A stretch of DNA of 30,782 nucleotides from Spirochaetaceae bacterium (GTDB taxonomy: Bacteria > Spirochaetota > Spirochaetia > DSM-27196 > SKKC01): contig PWGF01000029.1 of NCBI GenBank assembly GCA_003554375.1, forward strand, positions 1 through 30,782. The letters are read 5' to 3'. Within the stretch, counting starts at the first letter, position 1, and each line of letters begins with the position of its first letter. Shown piece after piece: positions 1-7,490 of this stretch. Both the position numbers and the translations under genes were made by a program. The notes beneath the pieces were generated by a model. It was not told where the DNA came from, made no database searches, and saw nothing but the letters and a program-made list of their open reading frames with translations.

Positions 1-1260
1 GGCCGGCCCGGCATGGGTGGTGGCTTGCGGCTCCGGGCCCGGCGCCCTCGCGCGGGAGAGCGCGCCACGGATGCGCGAGCCACGCGCGCTCCAGAAGAGA
101 TAGCGCCGGAAAAGTCGCTCCTTGAGGCTTCCGAAGAGAACCGGCGTACCGGAAGTTTCCGCCGGTTGTTCATGCCCGGTTCCCGCGGGCGAACGTTCGG
201 GCTCGGAATGTTCCCCTACTGTGCCGATGCACGAGCGCCTCGCGTCGTGCTCGTTCCGGCCGTCCTCCGGGCGCCTTTCCGGGTAGAGCTCGGGCAACCG
301 CCCTCTATACGCATCGGGATTGAGGTGATCCAGAAGAGGGTAGCTTCGAAGGACCGCTTCCCGGCGCGTTTCGTCCAGCGTAGCAGCCGCCAGGATGCCG
401 GGTGCCGAGCGGCCTGAGCCGGCGCCGGTGGACGGCTCGCGAACGGAAGGGCGGGAGGAGAACGCAAGGTAACCGGTGGAACCGGCAGTCGCTTCACACG
501 GCCCTAAGACTGCGCCGGCACCCTCACACACTTCCCCGCCAAGGCTACCGGCGAGAAAGCTCTCTACGCCCCAGACCTGGTTCTGCTGGACCTGGGACCA
601 CAGCCCCGCGATCCGCAGAAGCTCCCTTCCGCCGGAGGGGAGCGCGCCGACACCTGCTATGATATCCGCGCCCTGCAGTGCGAGGATTCGTCCTACCTCC
701 GGATGCCATAGATCGGTGCCGACTATTACCCCTAGGCGCGTGCCGTCGATCTCGAAAAGGGCAAGCTCGGTGCCTCGTGCCGGAGATAGCGGAGGGGCCC
801 CCTCGCGGGCGGCCGCATCGCGAATGACGACTGAGCGCTCGGCTCGTGACAGATGGGTCTGCTGTTGGGCACCGCAGCAGGAGCCGTCTGACCGCCACAC
901 GCTCGACACGATGAATGCATGGTGGCCGTGCCGTTCGATTGTGCTACCACCGACGATCCACACCCCGTGGCGCTTGGCAAGGCGGCTGTGGAGCTCGTAC
1001 ATGCGGCGGTTGGCGTCGTCGTCAACAGGGAGTGAAGAGGGATAGACGCTGGAGGGATGGCGGGTTTCTCGGCGAGAGCGCGCGCTGCTCCCGCGTTCCA
1101 AGGTGGAGCCCTGGGCGAGCGTCCACGCCACCCCTATAAGCCCGGGCAGTACCACCAGGTCCGGATGCCCGCTTTTCTCCAGCGCGGCTGCAAAGTATCT
1201 TTGGAATGAATCATCCGATGCAACCATCTCCTGCGACGGTGACAGGGCGGCAACTCGCAT
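1..1260 (-). CDS. Nitrilase-superfamily protein lacking the Glu-Lys-Cys triad (3' end outside window)
   Basis: Open from ATG at 1258-1260 to the window edge: 420 codons with no stop. GGAGG lies ten bases before the ATG. The N-terminal 240 residues follow the carbon-nitrogen hydrolase pattern: a DLVVLP strand (35-39), a THL segment (135-137) and a TDLWHPEVGR segment (182-191) followed by GADII. At the three places where the family has its catalytic Glu, Lys and Cys I read Gly40 (LPGL for LPEL), Gln134 (QTHL for KTHL) and Gly181 (VGTD for ICYD). Hydrolysis by the family mechanism is therefore unlikely; a binding, scaffold or regulatory role is inference. The C-terminal part (roughly 260-420) is low-complexity and Arg/Pro/Gly-rich, with a family-like patch near SYPLLDHLNPDAY. 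Divergent from the Hpt gene. Confidence 0.8.
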   Translation of the reverse strand, partial: MRVAALSPSQEMVASDDSFQRYFAAALEKSGHPDLVVLPGLIGVAWTLAQGSTLERGSSARSRRETRHPSSVYPSSLPVDDDANRRMYELHSRLAKRHGVWIVGGSTIERHGHHAFIVSSVWRSDGSCCGAQQQTHLSRAERSVVIRDAAAREGAPPLSPARGTELALFEIDGTRLGVIVGTDLWHPEVGRILALQGADIIAGVGALPSGGRELLRIAGLWSQVQQNQVWGVESFLAGSLGGEVCEGAGAVLGPCEATAGSTGYLAFSSRPSVREPSTGAGSGRSAPGILAAATLDETRREAVLRSYPLLDHLNPDAYRGRLPELYPERRPEDGRNEHDARRSCIGTVGEHSEPERSPAGTGHEQPAETSGTPVLFGSLKERLFRRYLFWSARGSRIRGALSRARAPGPEPQATTHAGPA

Positions 1261-1443
1261 ACGTCGACGTCCTCCGCCATAGTAGGGTACCCTGTGTTCC
1301 CGTCATGTTGCCAGTGGGAGTAACCTACGTTCGGGAGAAGAAGGCGGACCGTGAGACTCCGGAGAAGTGAAGAAGCGGCTTCAGTGTTTGAGAGGCGAAA
1401 CGCCGGCGGGACCGAGCCGGCACAAGAGAAGGGGGGTGCTCGG

Positions 1444-1866
1444 GTGCAACGCGGCAATACCGTGGGGGCCTGCCGCGGTTTCAGGAGGGCCGCCTCGGAG
1501 GATGGCGATGCTCCTGACAACGAGGGGCGGAGCAATGCCGTCTCTTTCGATCGCGAGGGGCTTCTCCGACGGATGGGAAACGATAGGGCGGCAATTGCCG
1601 CAGTGCTCAACGATGCAGTTCCCTCGGTTTCGCGAAAGCTTGCTAACCTCGAGCAGGCAATTGCCCACGGCGATACGGACCAGGCTCGGCGGGCGGCGCA
1701 TGCACTGAAGGGGGTCGCCTTCAACCTCGGCTTCAACCGGCTGGGGATTCACGCGCGGGAGATCGAGCGGGCTGCCGAAAGCAATCCCGAGGACTTGCCT
1801 CTCATGTTCTCCGAGCTGCGGGCGCACTGGACATATCTTCAGAGGATCCTCCGGGAGGACGCGTAG
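1444..1866 (+). CDS. Stand-alone histidine phosphotransfer (Hpt) protein
   Basis: A 140-residue protein carrying an Hpt four-helix domain from about residue 34 to the end. The phospho-accepting site is His86 in AAHALKGVAFNLG, which matches the HxLKG signature; the family relays phosphate between a hybrid kinase and a response regulator in the cytoplasm. I chose GTG 1444 because AGAAGGGGGG lies about seven bases upstream. An in-frame GTG at 1351 would add 31 residues of non-Hpt-like sequence and has a weaker, closer ribosome site. There is no kinase or receiver gene adjacent, so its partners are elsewhere. It is followed by an MFS gene after 119 bases, and the nitrilase-like gene is divergent. 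Confidence 0.82.
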   Translation: MQRGNTVGACRGFRRAASEDGDAPDNEGRSNAVSFDREGLLRRMGNDRAAIAAVLNDAVPSVSRKLANLEQAIAHGDTDQARRAAHALKGVAFNLGFNRLGIHAREIERAAESNPEDLPLMFSELRAHWTYLQRILREDA

Positions 1867-1871
1867 ATTTC

Positions 1872-1896
1872 TGGTGGATTCGCCGGCGCACCACCA
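1872..1896 (+). other. Hairpin just after the Hpt stop codon
   Basis: TGGTGG (1872-1877) and CCACCA (1891-1896) are complementary around a 13-base loop that itself contains GCCGGC. It starts five bases after the Hpt stop. No U-tract follows, so it is a weak candidate for a transcript 3' end or a stabilising stem. Confidence 0.3.
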
Positions 1897-1985
1897 AGAC
1901 CGCGACGTACACGGTTTCCGTGCCGTCGTTGGTATGCAGGTTGCTTGCGGAAGACTCTCTGACGGCAGGCGAAGGACAAGACGGC

Positions 1986-3275
1986 ATGGCAACATCGTTA
2001 TCGACTGGTGCGCGCGCAACCAAGCGCAAGCGTACGGCAGCAGTGCTCCTCTTTCTCTCGGCGGGCTATATCGCGACCACGCTCAACATCCAAGGCTTCA
2101 TCGGCATGCTTCCTCTGGTACAACGCGAGTTTGCAATCAGCGGGGCGCAAGCCGGGATGTACACGAGCTTCTATTTCTTGAGCGCGACGGCGATCGCCGT
2201 CTTTGCCGGCCGGATTGTGGATCGGCTCGGTGCGCGATTGGGTATCGCCATTGGCGCGGGCACTGTAGGTTTCATGATGCTCCTGCACGCGATCTCGCCC
2301 CTGTACGGCGTCATCCTTTTCTTCTCGTTTGTCACCGGCATCGGCTTCAGCGTCATTACACCGTCGGTGAGTAAGGGGGTAATGGAGAACGTCTCGGCAA
2401 CACGGCGCGCGGGCGCGATGGGGATCGCGCACGGGATAGGTGGTTCAGGGGCACTTTTCGGTACGGCGCTTATGCCTGCGTTGGGAGAGGCCTTCGGATG
2501 GCGACCCGTGCTGGCGGTGGGTGGCCTCATTGCGCTTGTGATCTGCGCGAGCGTCTACCGGTTCTACTCGCACGTGGCCGCACCGGAGTCGACTCGCGCC
2601 TCCGACACCGAGTCCGAGGAAAAAGCGCATTCCGAGGGCGGATCGTTCCTGCACGACGTGCGTACCCTGCTCCGGGATGGCCGGTTGGTAACCGTGTGCA
2701 TTCTGGGAGCGGTATTCGGGATGAGCATCTCGAGCGTGACCTCGCACCTTGCGCTCTTTCTCAATCAGGACCTGGGGTACACCCCGGCGCTCGCGGGCAT
2801 CGCGCTCGCCGCCTTCCACGTGGGAGGGATGGCGGGACAGCCGTCGTGGGGCTTCATCAATGACAAGCTGCTCGGGCGGCGGCGACGCTTGGGTCTGATC
2901 ATCCTGACTCTCGGGGTATCGGCGCTCAGCTTTCTCTTCGCGTTCTTAGTCGCGACCGGGCTCGTCCCCTTCGTGGCGATAGTGGGGCTGGCGCTGCTCA
3001 TGGGGTTTCTGGTACTGGGAATGCCGAGCCTGTACTTTACGACGGTGAGCGAGCTGGCGCCGGGATCACTGACGGGTGTCGCGACCGGGGTGGCGCTGGT
3101 GCTCAGCCGTTCCGGCGTGGTAGTCTCGGCACCGGTCTTCGGTCTTCTGGCAGACGTGACCGGAGACTACACGGTGAGCTGGTTGGTTCTAGGGGGAGCC
3201 GCGTTGCTCACGACGCTCTTCGTGATCGCGCTCGGCAGGCGCTATCCGATGGGCGGCACGAGCGCAACGCGATAG
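1986..3275 (+). CDS. Major facilitator superfamily transporter
   Basis: A 429-residue inner-membrane transporter with twelve hydrophobic segments arranged as six plus six, separated by a charged loop (about residues 190-225, rich in Glu and Ser). The loop between segments 2 and 3 reads GRIVDRLGARLG, the MFS motif A region. The start is ATG 1986, preceded by GAAGGAC; the frame is open further upstream to 1920 but those 22 residues are unlike an MFS N terminus. The substrate cannot be deduced: the sequence looks like a general anion or metabolite permease. Neighbours are an Hpt protein upstream and a PilZ protein 95 bases downstream on the same strand. Confidence 0.85.
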   Translation: MATSLSTGARATKRKRTAAVLLFLSAGYIATTLNIQGFIGMLPLVQREFAISGAQAGMYTSFYFLSATAIAVFAGRIVDRLGARLGIAIGAGTVGFMMLLHAISPLYGVILFFSFVTGIGFSVITPSVSKGVMENVSATRRAGAMGIAHGIGGSGALFGTALMPALGEAFGWRPVLAVGGLIALVICASVYRFYSHVAAPESTRASDTESEEKAHSEGGSFLHDVRTLLRDGRLVTVCILGAVFGMSISSVTSHLALFLNQDLGYTPALAGIALAAFHVGGMAGQPSWGFINDKLLGRRRRLGLIILTLGVSALSFLFAFLVATGLVPFVAIVGLALLMGFLVLGMPSLYFTTVSELAPGSLTGVATGVALVLSRSGVVVSAPVFGLLADVTGDYTVSWLVLGGAALLTTLFVIALGRRYPMGGTSATR

Positions 3276-3370
3276 GGGGCGAGTGACGTCGGAGGCCCGA
3301 CGGACGCCCGGCGAGACGGCGAACGAGCGACGCCAGGAAGACGGAAGAGACGCAGCTCGGGGGGAACTGT

Positions 3371-4165
3371 ATGCGGGGTATGCGTTTGGGGGCAACGGCG
3401 CCGGCGGGCTATCGGGAGAAGCCAAAGCTCATCACGGCACTGAGCTTGATCTATCTGCTGAATCCGGTCGCCAATGTCATTTGGTCAACTCAGGGACGGA
3501 TTCTGGGCGATCCCGGTTCAACTCTGCAATGGTTTGGGCGTGCCCTCGCAGCCGGCGACGCCATGGTTTGGATAAGCGTTGTCCTGTGGGCTTCGGCAGT
3601 ACCGCTTGCGATCGGTCTCTACGCAGTTAGGCTGTGGGCCTGGTACTACTTCATCGTTCATTCGGTCGTCATGGTGGCGATGAGTTTTGTGGATGCCGGC
3701 TTGAACCTGGCTCTATCCTACGCTCTCCCGTTGAATCTGCTTTTTTTGATTCCGGTTTCGGTCTTCCTCACCAAGGAGATTCGCGCACCCTATTTCAACC
3801 CGCGACTGCGATGGTGGCAACAGGCTGAGCGCATCGTTCACTTCGTCGATGTGAGTTTCCGTACTCGACGCTACCGAAGCTACGACCTCTCCGAGAACGG
3901 CGCGTTTCTCACGCCGCGGGAAGAAGACGGCGGGGGCGAGCTGCTTTCACCGGAACTGATCGGCGAGACGGCGACCGCGGTACTGCAGCTCAATGGGCGG
4001 GAGGTCGAGCTTCCGGCGCGCGTCGTGCGCGTGAGCTCCCAGTCGCGTGGGCGCTACCCGGCAGGCGTGGGAATCCGGTTCCTGCCGACGGACACGGACG
4101 CGCGTGCGTGCCTTCGCGCGCTTCTGGGTGAGCTACGGGCTCAGCGCCGATCGAGCCGCAGATGA
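3371..4165 (+). CDS. Membrane protein with C-terminal PilZ domain
   Basis: 264 residues. The first ~140 contain about four hydrophobic segments (near residues 20-38, 65-85, 88-112 and 115-137). A short NPRLRWWQQ linker leads to a cytoplasmic domain with DLSENGAFL (about residues 173-181), the DxSxxG signature of PilZ domains that bind cyclic-di-GMP; Arg residues just before it (RTRRYR) may supply the arginine part of the pocket, although a textbook RxxxR is not clear. The domain ends in a typical GVGIRFL strand. ATG 3371 has GGGGGAA upstream. Role: probably a membrane-bound c-di-GMP receptor affecting motility or the surface; the target is unknown. Its stop is followed by GC-rich tandem repeats and the convergent agmatinase gene. 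Confidence 0.75.
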   Translation: MRGMRLGATAPAGYREKPKLITALSLIYLLNPVANVIWSTQGRILGDPGSTLQWFGRALAAGDAMVWISVVLWASAVPLAIGLYAVRLWAWYYFIVHSVVMVAMSFVDAGLNLALSYALPLNLLFLIPVSVFLTKEIRAPYFNPRLRWWQQAERIVHFVDVSFRTRRYRSYDLSENGAFLTPREEDGGGELLSPELIGETATAVLQLNGREVELPARVVRVSSQSRGRYPAGVGIRFLPTDTDARACLRALLGELRAQRRSSRR

Positions 4166-4267
4166 AGCGCCGCGGGCGACGGGCCGTAGACTGGTGTGAA
4201 GTGCGGCGGGCGACAGGCCGGAAGCTGCAAGTAAAACGGCGCAGGGCGCCGGGCCGGCAGCCGCGGC
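4165..4267. repeat. Three imperfect ~34-bp tandem repeats between convergent genes
   Basis: Units at about 4165-4198, 4199-4233 and 4234-4267 share a core of GGCGAC-GGCCG type (CGGGCGACGGGCCG, CGGGCGACAGGCCG, AGGGCGCCGGGCCG). The block fills nearly the whole gap between the PilZ gene stop and the agmatinase stop. No uridine-tract terminator is visible in it. Confidence 0.6.
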
Positions 4268-4286
4268 GCAGGGAGTCCGGGGGCGA

Positions 4287-5837
4287 TCAGGGCCCCGGTC
4301 GGCTTACCTCCTTCCGCGCGATGAATCCCATAATCCGGTATGCGAGCTCGGCGGCGGCGTAGTCGGGCGCGTGAAAACCGTTCACCGGCGCGAGCTCTAC
4401 CACGTCAAAGGCGACTACGCGCCGAGCTCGACATATCGATTCGATGATTGCGAGTGTCTGGTACCCCCCGAGGCCGCCGGGTACCGGCGTTCCGGTGCTG
4501 GGAAATACGGCAGGGTCCAAGCCGTCGACATCGATGGTGATATAGACCGTCTCGGGGAAATCGTCCGGTGGCTCGATGCGAGTGAGCTCCCGCGGTACCA
4601 CTTCCCGGGCGTCGTACGCGACGATTGGCGGGAGCGCTGACTGCTTGCCCTGGACGGCCGGGCGTTCACGGTTCTGGTCGGCCCGGCGCTCGTCCGCGGC
4701 GCCGGCGGTCCGCCGGAAATCATCAGCGGACTCGTCGCGCCAACTCTCGGTGGTTCGGCTTCGGTTTTCGTGGTGCGCCGGTTCGTCGCGCTGTGAATCG
4801 CCGTCTGGGCGGAACCGGGCGCGGTAGCGCGCCTCCTCGAGCGAGAGCGCTCGTACCCCAATCTGGACGATTGGAACCCGGAGCTCTTCGTGCATCCGCC
4901 GAGCGACGCAGGCGTGGCTCAGGCGCGTTCCTCCATAGTGCTCGCGGAGGTCGGCGTGAGCGTCGATTTGGACGACGCCCGCCGGGACGCGGTAGTACGA
5001 CGTAATCGCCTGTACGGCTGAGAAGGTGATCGAGTGCTCCCCCCCGAGGAGCACGGGCACAGGCGCCGAACGCGGCATCTTCGGGTATAGGGTTTGAGCG
5101 GCCGGCCTGCGTCCGGCACTCTCGCCTTGCCCTGTTCGCCGGCTTGGGGTTTTTCCGCCGGCGGCGGAGTCCGCGTGCCCGCCGGCTGCCCCGGCGGGCC
5201 GGATCCGGTGGGCGGCGCTTCCCCCCGGGGTGGGGTCCCAAGCACCCAGGGTGGCGGTTACGACGCGTTCTACGCGGGCGAGCACCTCCTCCGGGGAGCC
5301 GGCGCAGTCGACCGGAGGATGGGTGTGAATGCCTGCGTCTCCGGGGCAGGATACGCCGTCGAATGCCTCCAGCTCTCGGCTGGCTGCCAGAATTGCTTCC
5401 GGCCCGCGCGCGGTCCCGCCTCCATAGGAGACCGTCGCCTCGTACGGCACGGGTATGACGTGGAAGCGCGCCTTGGAAGCGGGAGCATTCGGGTACTCTT
5501 CGGCGTGAAAGCAATCCGGGGACGCGCCGCCGGCGGAAGCACTGCCGGGGGCGCCGGCGTCACCGGTAGCGTTGCCGGCGCCGGCAGCGGCGGCGCCGGC
5601 CTCATCGCCACCGGCGTCACCGGTAGCGTCGCCTGCGCCGGGATCGGCGGCGCAGCGAGCGCCACTGCCGCCCGCAGCGGTGCCGGCGTCACCGGCACCG
5701 GCCTCATCGGTAGCGTCGCCGCCGGCGGGCTCTGCGGCGTAAGGGGCCCTGGCCTCATCGGCCTCGGCGGAGCCGCGGCCGCCCGCACCCGTAGCGGCAC
5801 CAGTACCGCGGGCGCCGGAGGTGTCGTACTCGTTCAT
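4287..5837 (-). CDS. speB: Agmatinase (ureohydrolase) with large low-complexity insertions
   Basis: Hydrolyses agmatine to putrescine and urea using a two-manganese centre. The ligand motifs are complete: GGEHSIT (His268), DAHAD (Asp292, His294, Asp296) and DVDGLDP (Asp436, Asp438), followed by STGTPVPGG. The protein is 516 residues against about 300 for the family. The excess is an Ala/Gly/Asp-rich N-terminal tail (1-108), an Arg/Gly/Ala-rich insert (about 200-250) and a charged insert (about 343-400). ATG 5835-5837 follows GGAGGAAGG at good spacing, so the tail is probably translated. It is the last gene of the leftward polyamine block, 16 bases after the decarboxylase. Other ureohydrolases (guanidinobutyrase, formiminoglutamase) cannot be excluded from sequence, but the adjacent arginine decarboxylase favours agmatinase. 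Confidence 0.85.
   Translation of the reverse strand: MNEYDTSGARGTGAATGAGGRGSAEADEARAPYAAEPAGGDATDEAGAGDAGTAAGGSGARCAADPGAGDATGDAGGDEAGAAAAGAGNATGDAGAPGSASAGGASPDCFHAEEYPNAPASKARFHVIPVPYEATVSYGGGTARGPEAILAASRELEAFDGVSCPGDAGIHTHPPVDCAGSPEEVLARVERVVTATLGAWDPTPGGSAAHRIRPAGAAGGHADSAAGGKTPSRRTGQGESAGRRPAAQTLYPKMPRSAPVPVLLGGEHSITFSAVQAITSYYRVPAGVVQIDAHADLREHYGGTRLSHACVARRMHEELRVPIVQIGVRALSLEEARYRARFRPDGDSQRDEPAHHENRSRTTESWRDESADDFRRTAGAADERRADQNRERPAVQGKQSALPPIVAYDAREVVPRELTRIEPPDDFPETVYITIDVDGLDPAVFPSTGTPVPGGLGGYQTLAIIESICRARRVVAFDVVELAPVNGFHAPDYAAAELAYRIMGFIARKEVSRPGP
5553..5700. repeat. Internal coding repeats in the agmatinase N-terminal tail
   Basis: The word CCGGCGTCACCGG recurs at about 5554, 5611 and 5683, the first two copies continuing identically with TAGCGT. 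It encodes Asp/Ala/Gly/Thr-rich peptide on the minus strand. Spacings are about 57-72 bases. The pattern suggests expansion by slippage or unequal recombination inside the gene. Confidence 0.55.
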
Positions 5838-5853
5838 CGTCCTTCCTCCGGTT

Positions 5854-7344
5854 CTAACCTAAACGATTGCGGAAATCGCGGTAAGCCGGGCGCTTCACAA
5901 CGCGAAGGCTCCTTGCGGGATCGGGCGCGTCCGAATCCCAGATAGCGATCGCTGGGAGTGGGATGCCGTTGAAGCTCGTTGTCTTCACCATCGTGTAATG
6001 GCTCATATCGTCGAAGACGAGTCGGTCGCCGGGCGCCAGCGGCCGGTCGACTTCGTAATCCCCAATGACGTCCCCGGCAAGGCACGTGAGCCCGCCGAGC
6101 CGATAGCGCAGACCGCCGCCCGGAGACGGCCGGCGCGTCCCCCAGACGTCGGGGCGGTACGGCATCTCGAGTATGTCGGGCATGTGCGCGGTGGCCGAGG
6201 TGTCGAGAATCGCCTGCGGGAGCTCGTTGTGGGTGATGTCGAGCACGCTCGCCACGAGTATTCCTGAGTGGAGCGCCGACGCTTCCCCCGGCTCCGCGGT
6301 GACCCTGACGTCGTACCGCCGGGCGGTTCGCTTGACGAGCTCTATCAGATGCTCACGGTCGTAGCGGGGCTTGGTGATGTGGTGCCCGCCCCCGATGTTG
6401 AGGCTGGTTATGCGCGGCGAGCGCAGATACGCGCCGAAGCGCTCTTCGACCGCTTCGAGCGCGGTCTCGAGGGCGTACGAGTCCTGCTCGCAGAGCGCGT
6501 GGAAGTGGAGCTCCGTGATCCCGGCGAGCGGATCGGCCGTCCCCCCCGGCGTCTGCGCTCGTCTCGCCGATCCGGTCGCGGCCGTGAGCGCCGCGGCGGT
6601 GACGCCGAGCCGAGAGCCGGGAGCGCACGGATCGTATATGGGGACTTCGCTGAGGGAGCACTCGGGGTTGATGCGGAGGCCGAAGACGGGCCGCGCCGCG
6701 GCGGGGCCGCCCGCCGGCCGGGCTCCGGGGGAAGCTGTCGCGGACCGGGGTGGCCCGGCCCCTGGGGAGTGCGCCGTGGCGTGAGGGTCGCCCGGCGCGT
6801 CAGGCCCCGCCACAGTGGGGTCGTCCGGCCCGTGAAGCCGGGCCGCGGCGGGGCCGCCCGCCGCGTCAGGCGGGGCCGCGGTCGGGCCACGCCCGGCACG
6901 GCAGCGCTCCCGGTAGCGGAGCCACTGGTCGACCGAGTTGAAGACAAGGTGGTCTGAGAGCTCGAGTAGCTCCTCGAGCTCGTCCGCGGCGTAGGCCGGC
7001 GCAAAGGTGTGGACGCGGAAGGGATGGGAGGCCTTCGGGGCTGCCCGCGCGATTTCCTCGCGGGCGAGCCGTGCCTCGTACCTGCCGCTCGCGCATGCGC
7101 CGTCGAGATAGCTCCGGATGAGGTCGAAGATCGAGGGCGCGGCAAAGGCTTTGAGGGCGTGGAGCATGGTAGCGCCGCTCCGGTCGGCAACATCGCGTAG
7201 GATCCGGAGGTTCCAGCGCACTGCGGCGCGGTCGATCACGTAGCACGGCGAGGGAACCGCCGCCGGATCGAACCCGCGAAAGTAGGGCCGGTCGTCGGGG
7301 GTGTACGGGGTGGGATCGGCTAAGGGCGATGTTGCTTGGTCCAT
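5854..7344 (-). CDS. nspC: Carboxynorspermidine/carboxyspermidine decarboxylase
   Basis: A pyridoxal-phosphate enzyme of the alanine-racemase fold that decarboxylates carboxyspermidine (or carboxynorspermidine) to spermidine (or norspermidine). The PLP lysine is Lys65 in LHALKAFA. Further family marks are RINPECS (224-230), HALCEQ (282-287), LNIGGGHHITKPRYD, AEPGEA and CLAGDVIGDYE. Its length is 496 residues against roughly 380-400 for the family; most of the excess is an Ala/Pro/Gly-rich insert at about 150-218 before the RINPE strand. The start is ATG 7342-7344, giving the usual N terminus before PSPCYVID. It lies downstream of the synthase, with a 146-base acidic-coding-like spacer, and just before agmatinase. 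Confidence 0.9.
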   Translation of the reverse strand: MDQATSPLADPTPYTPDDRPYFRGFDPAAVPSPCYVIDRAAVRWNLRILRDVADRSGATMLHALKAFAAPSIFDLIRSYLDGACASGRYEARLAREEIARAAPKASHPFRVHTFAPAYAADELEELLELSDHLVFNSVDQWLRYRERCRAGRGPTAAPPDAAGGPAAARLHGPDDPTVAGPDAPGDPHATAHSPGAGPPRSATASPGARPAGGPAAARPVFGLRINPECSLSEVPIYDPCAPGSRLGVTAAALTAATGSARRAQTPGGTADPLAGITELHFHALCEQDSYALETALEAVEERFGAYLRSPRITSLNIGGGHHITKPRYDREHLIELVKRTARRYDVRVTAEPGEASALHSGILVASVLDITHNELPQAILDTSATAHMPDILEMPYRPDVWGTRRPSPGGGLRYRLGGLTCLAGDVIGDYEVDRPLAPGDRLVFDDMSHYTMVKTTSFNGIPLPAIAIWDSDAPDPARSLRVVKRPAYRDFRNRLG

Positions 7345-7490
7345 GACGCTACCGCTTGCTCCTTCTGCTCGGTTTCGGGGGCTTGTTCCCCGGGGGCTTC
7401 CGGTGCCTCCGACTCGTCCTGCTCGTCCGGCTCATCCGGCTTCTCTGACTCGCCTGGCCGATCTGACTCGCGCGATTCGCCTGACTCGGC
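7323..7490 (-). other. Open acidic stretch in frame after the synthase stop codon
   Basis: Immediately after the TGA (7491-7493) of the synthase, the same frame stays open for 56 codons to a TAG at 7320-7322. It would encode a Glu/Asp/Pro/Ser-rich tail with repeated GESxES-type units. The stretch overlaps the first codons of nspC. It may be a former C-terminal tail, a readthrough product or simple repeat DNA; the synthase itself ends where its family normally ends. Confidence 0.4.

Noticed and set aside
3734..3752. T-run flanked by GAATC and GATTC, terminator-like
   Set aside because: It lies inside the PilZ protein's membrane region, coding for Leu-Phe-Leu residues.
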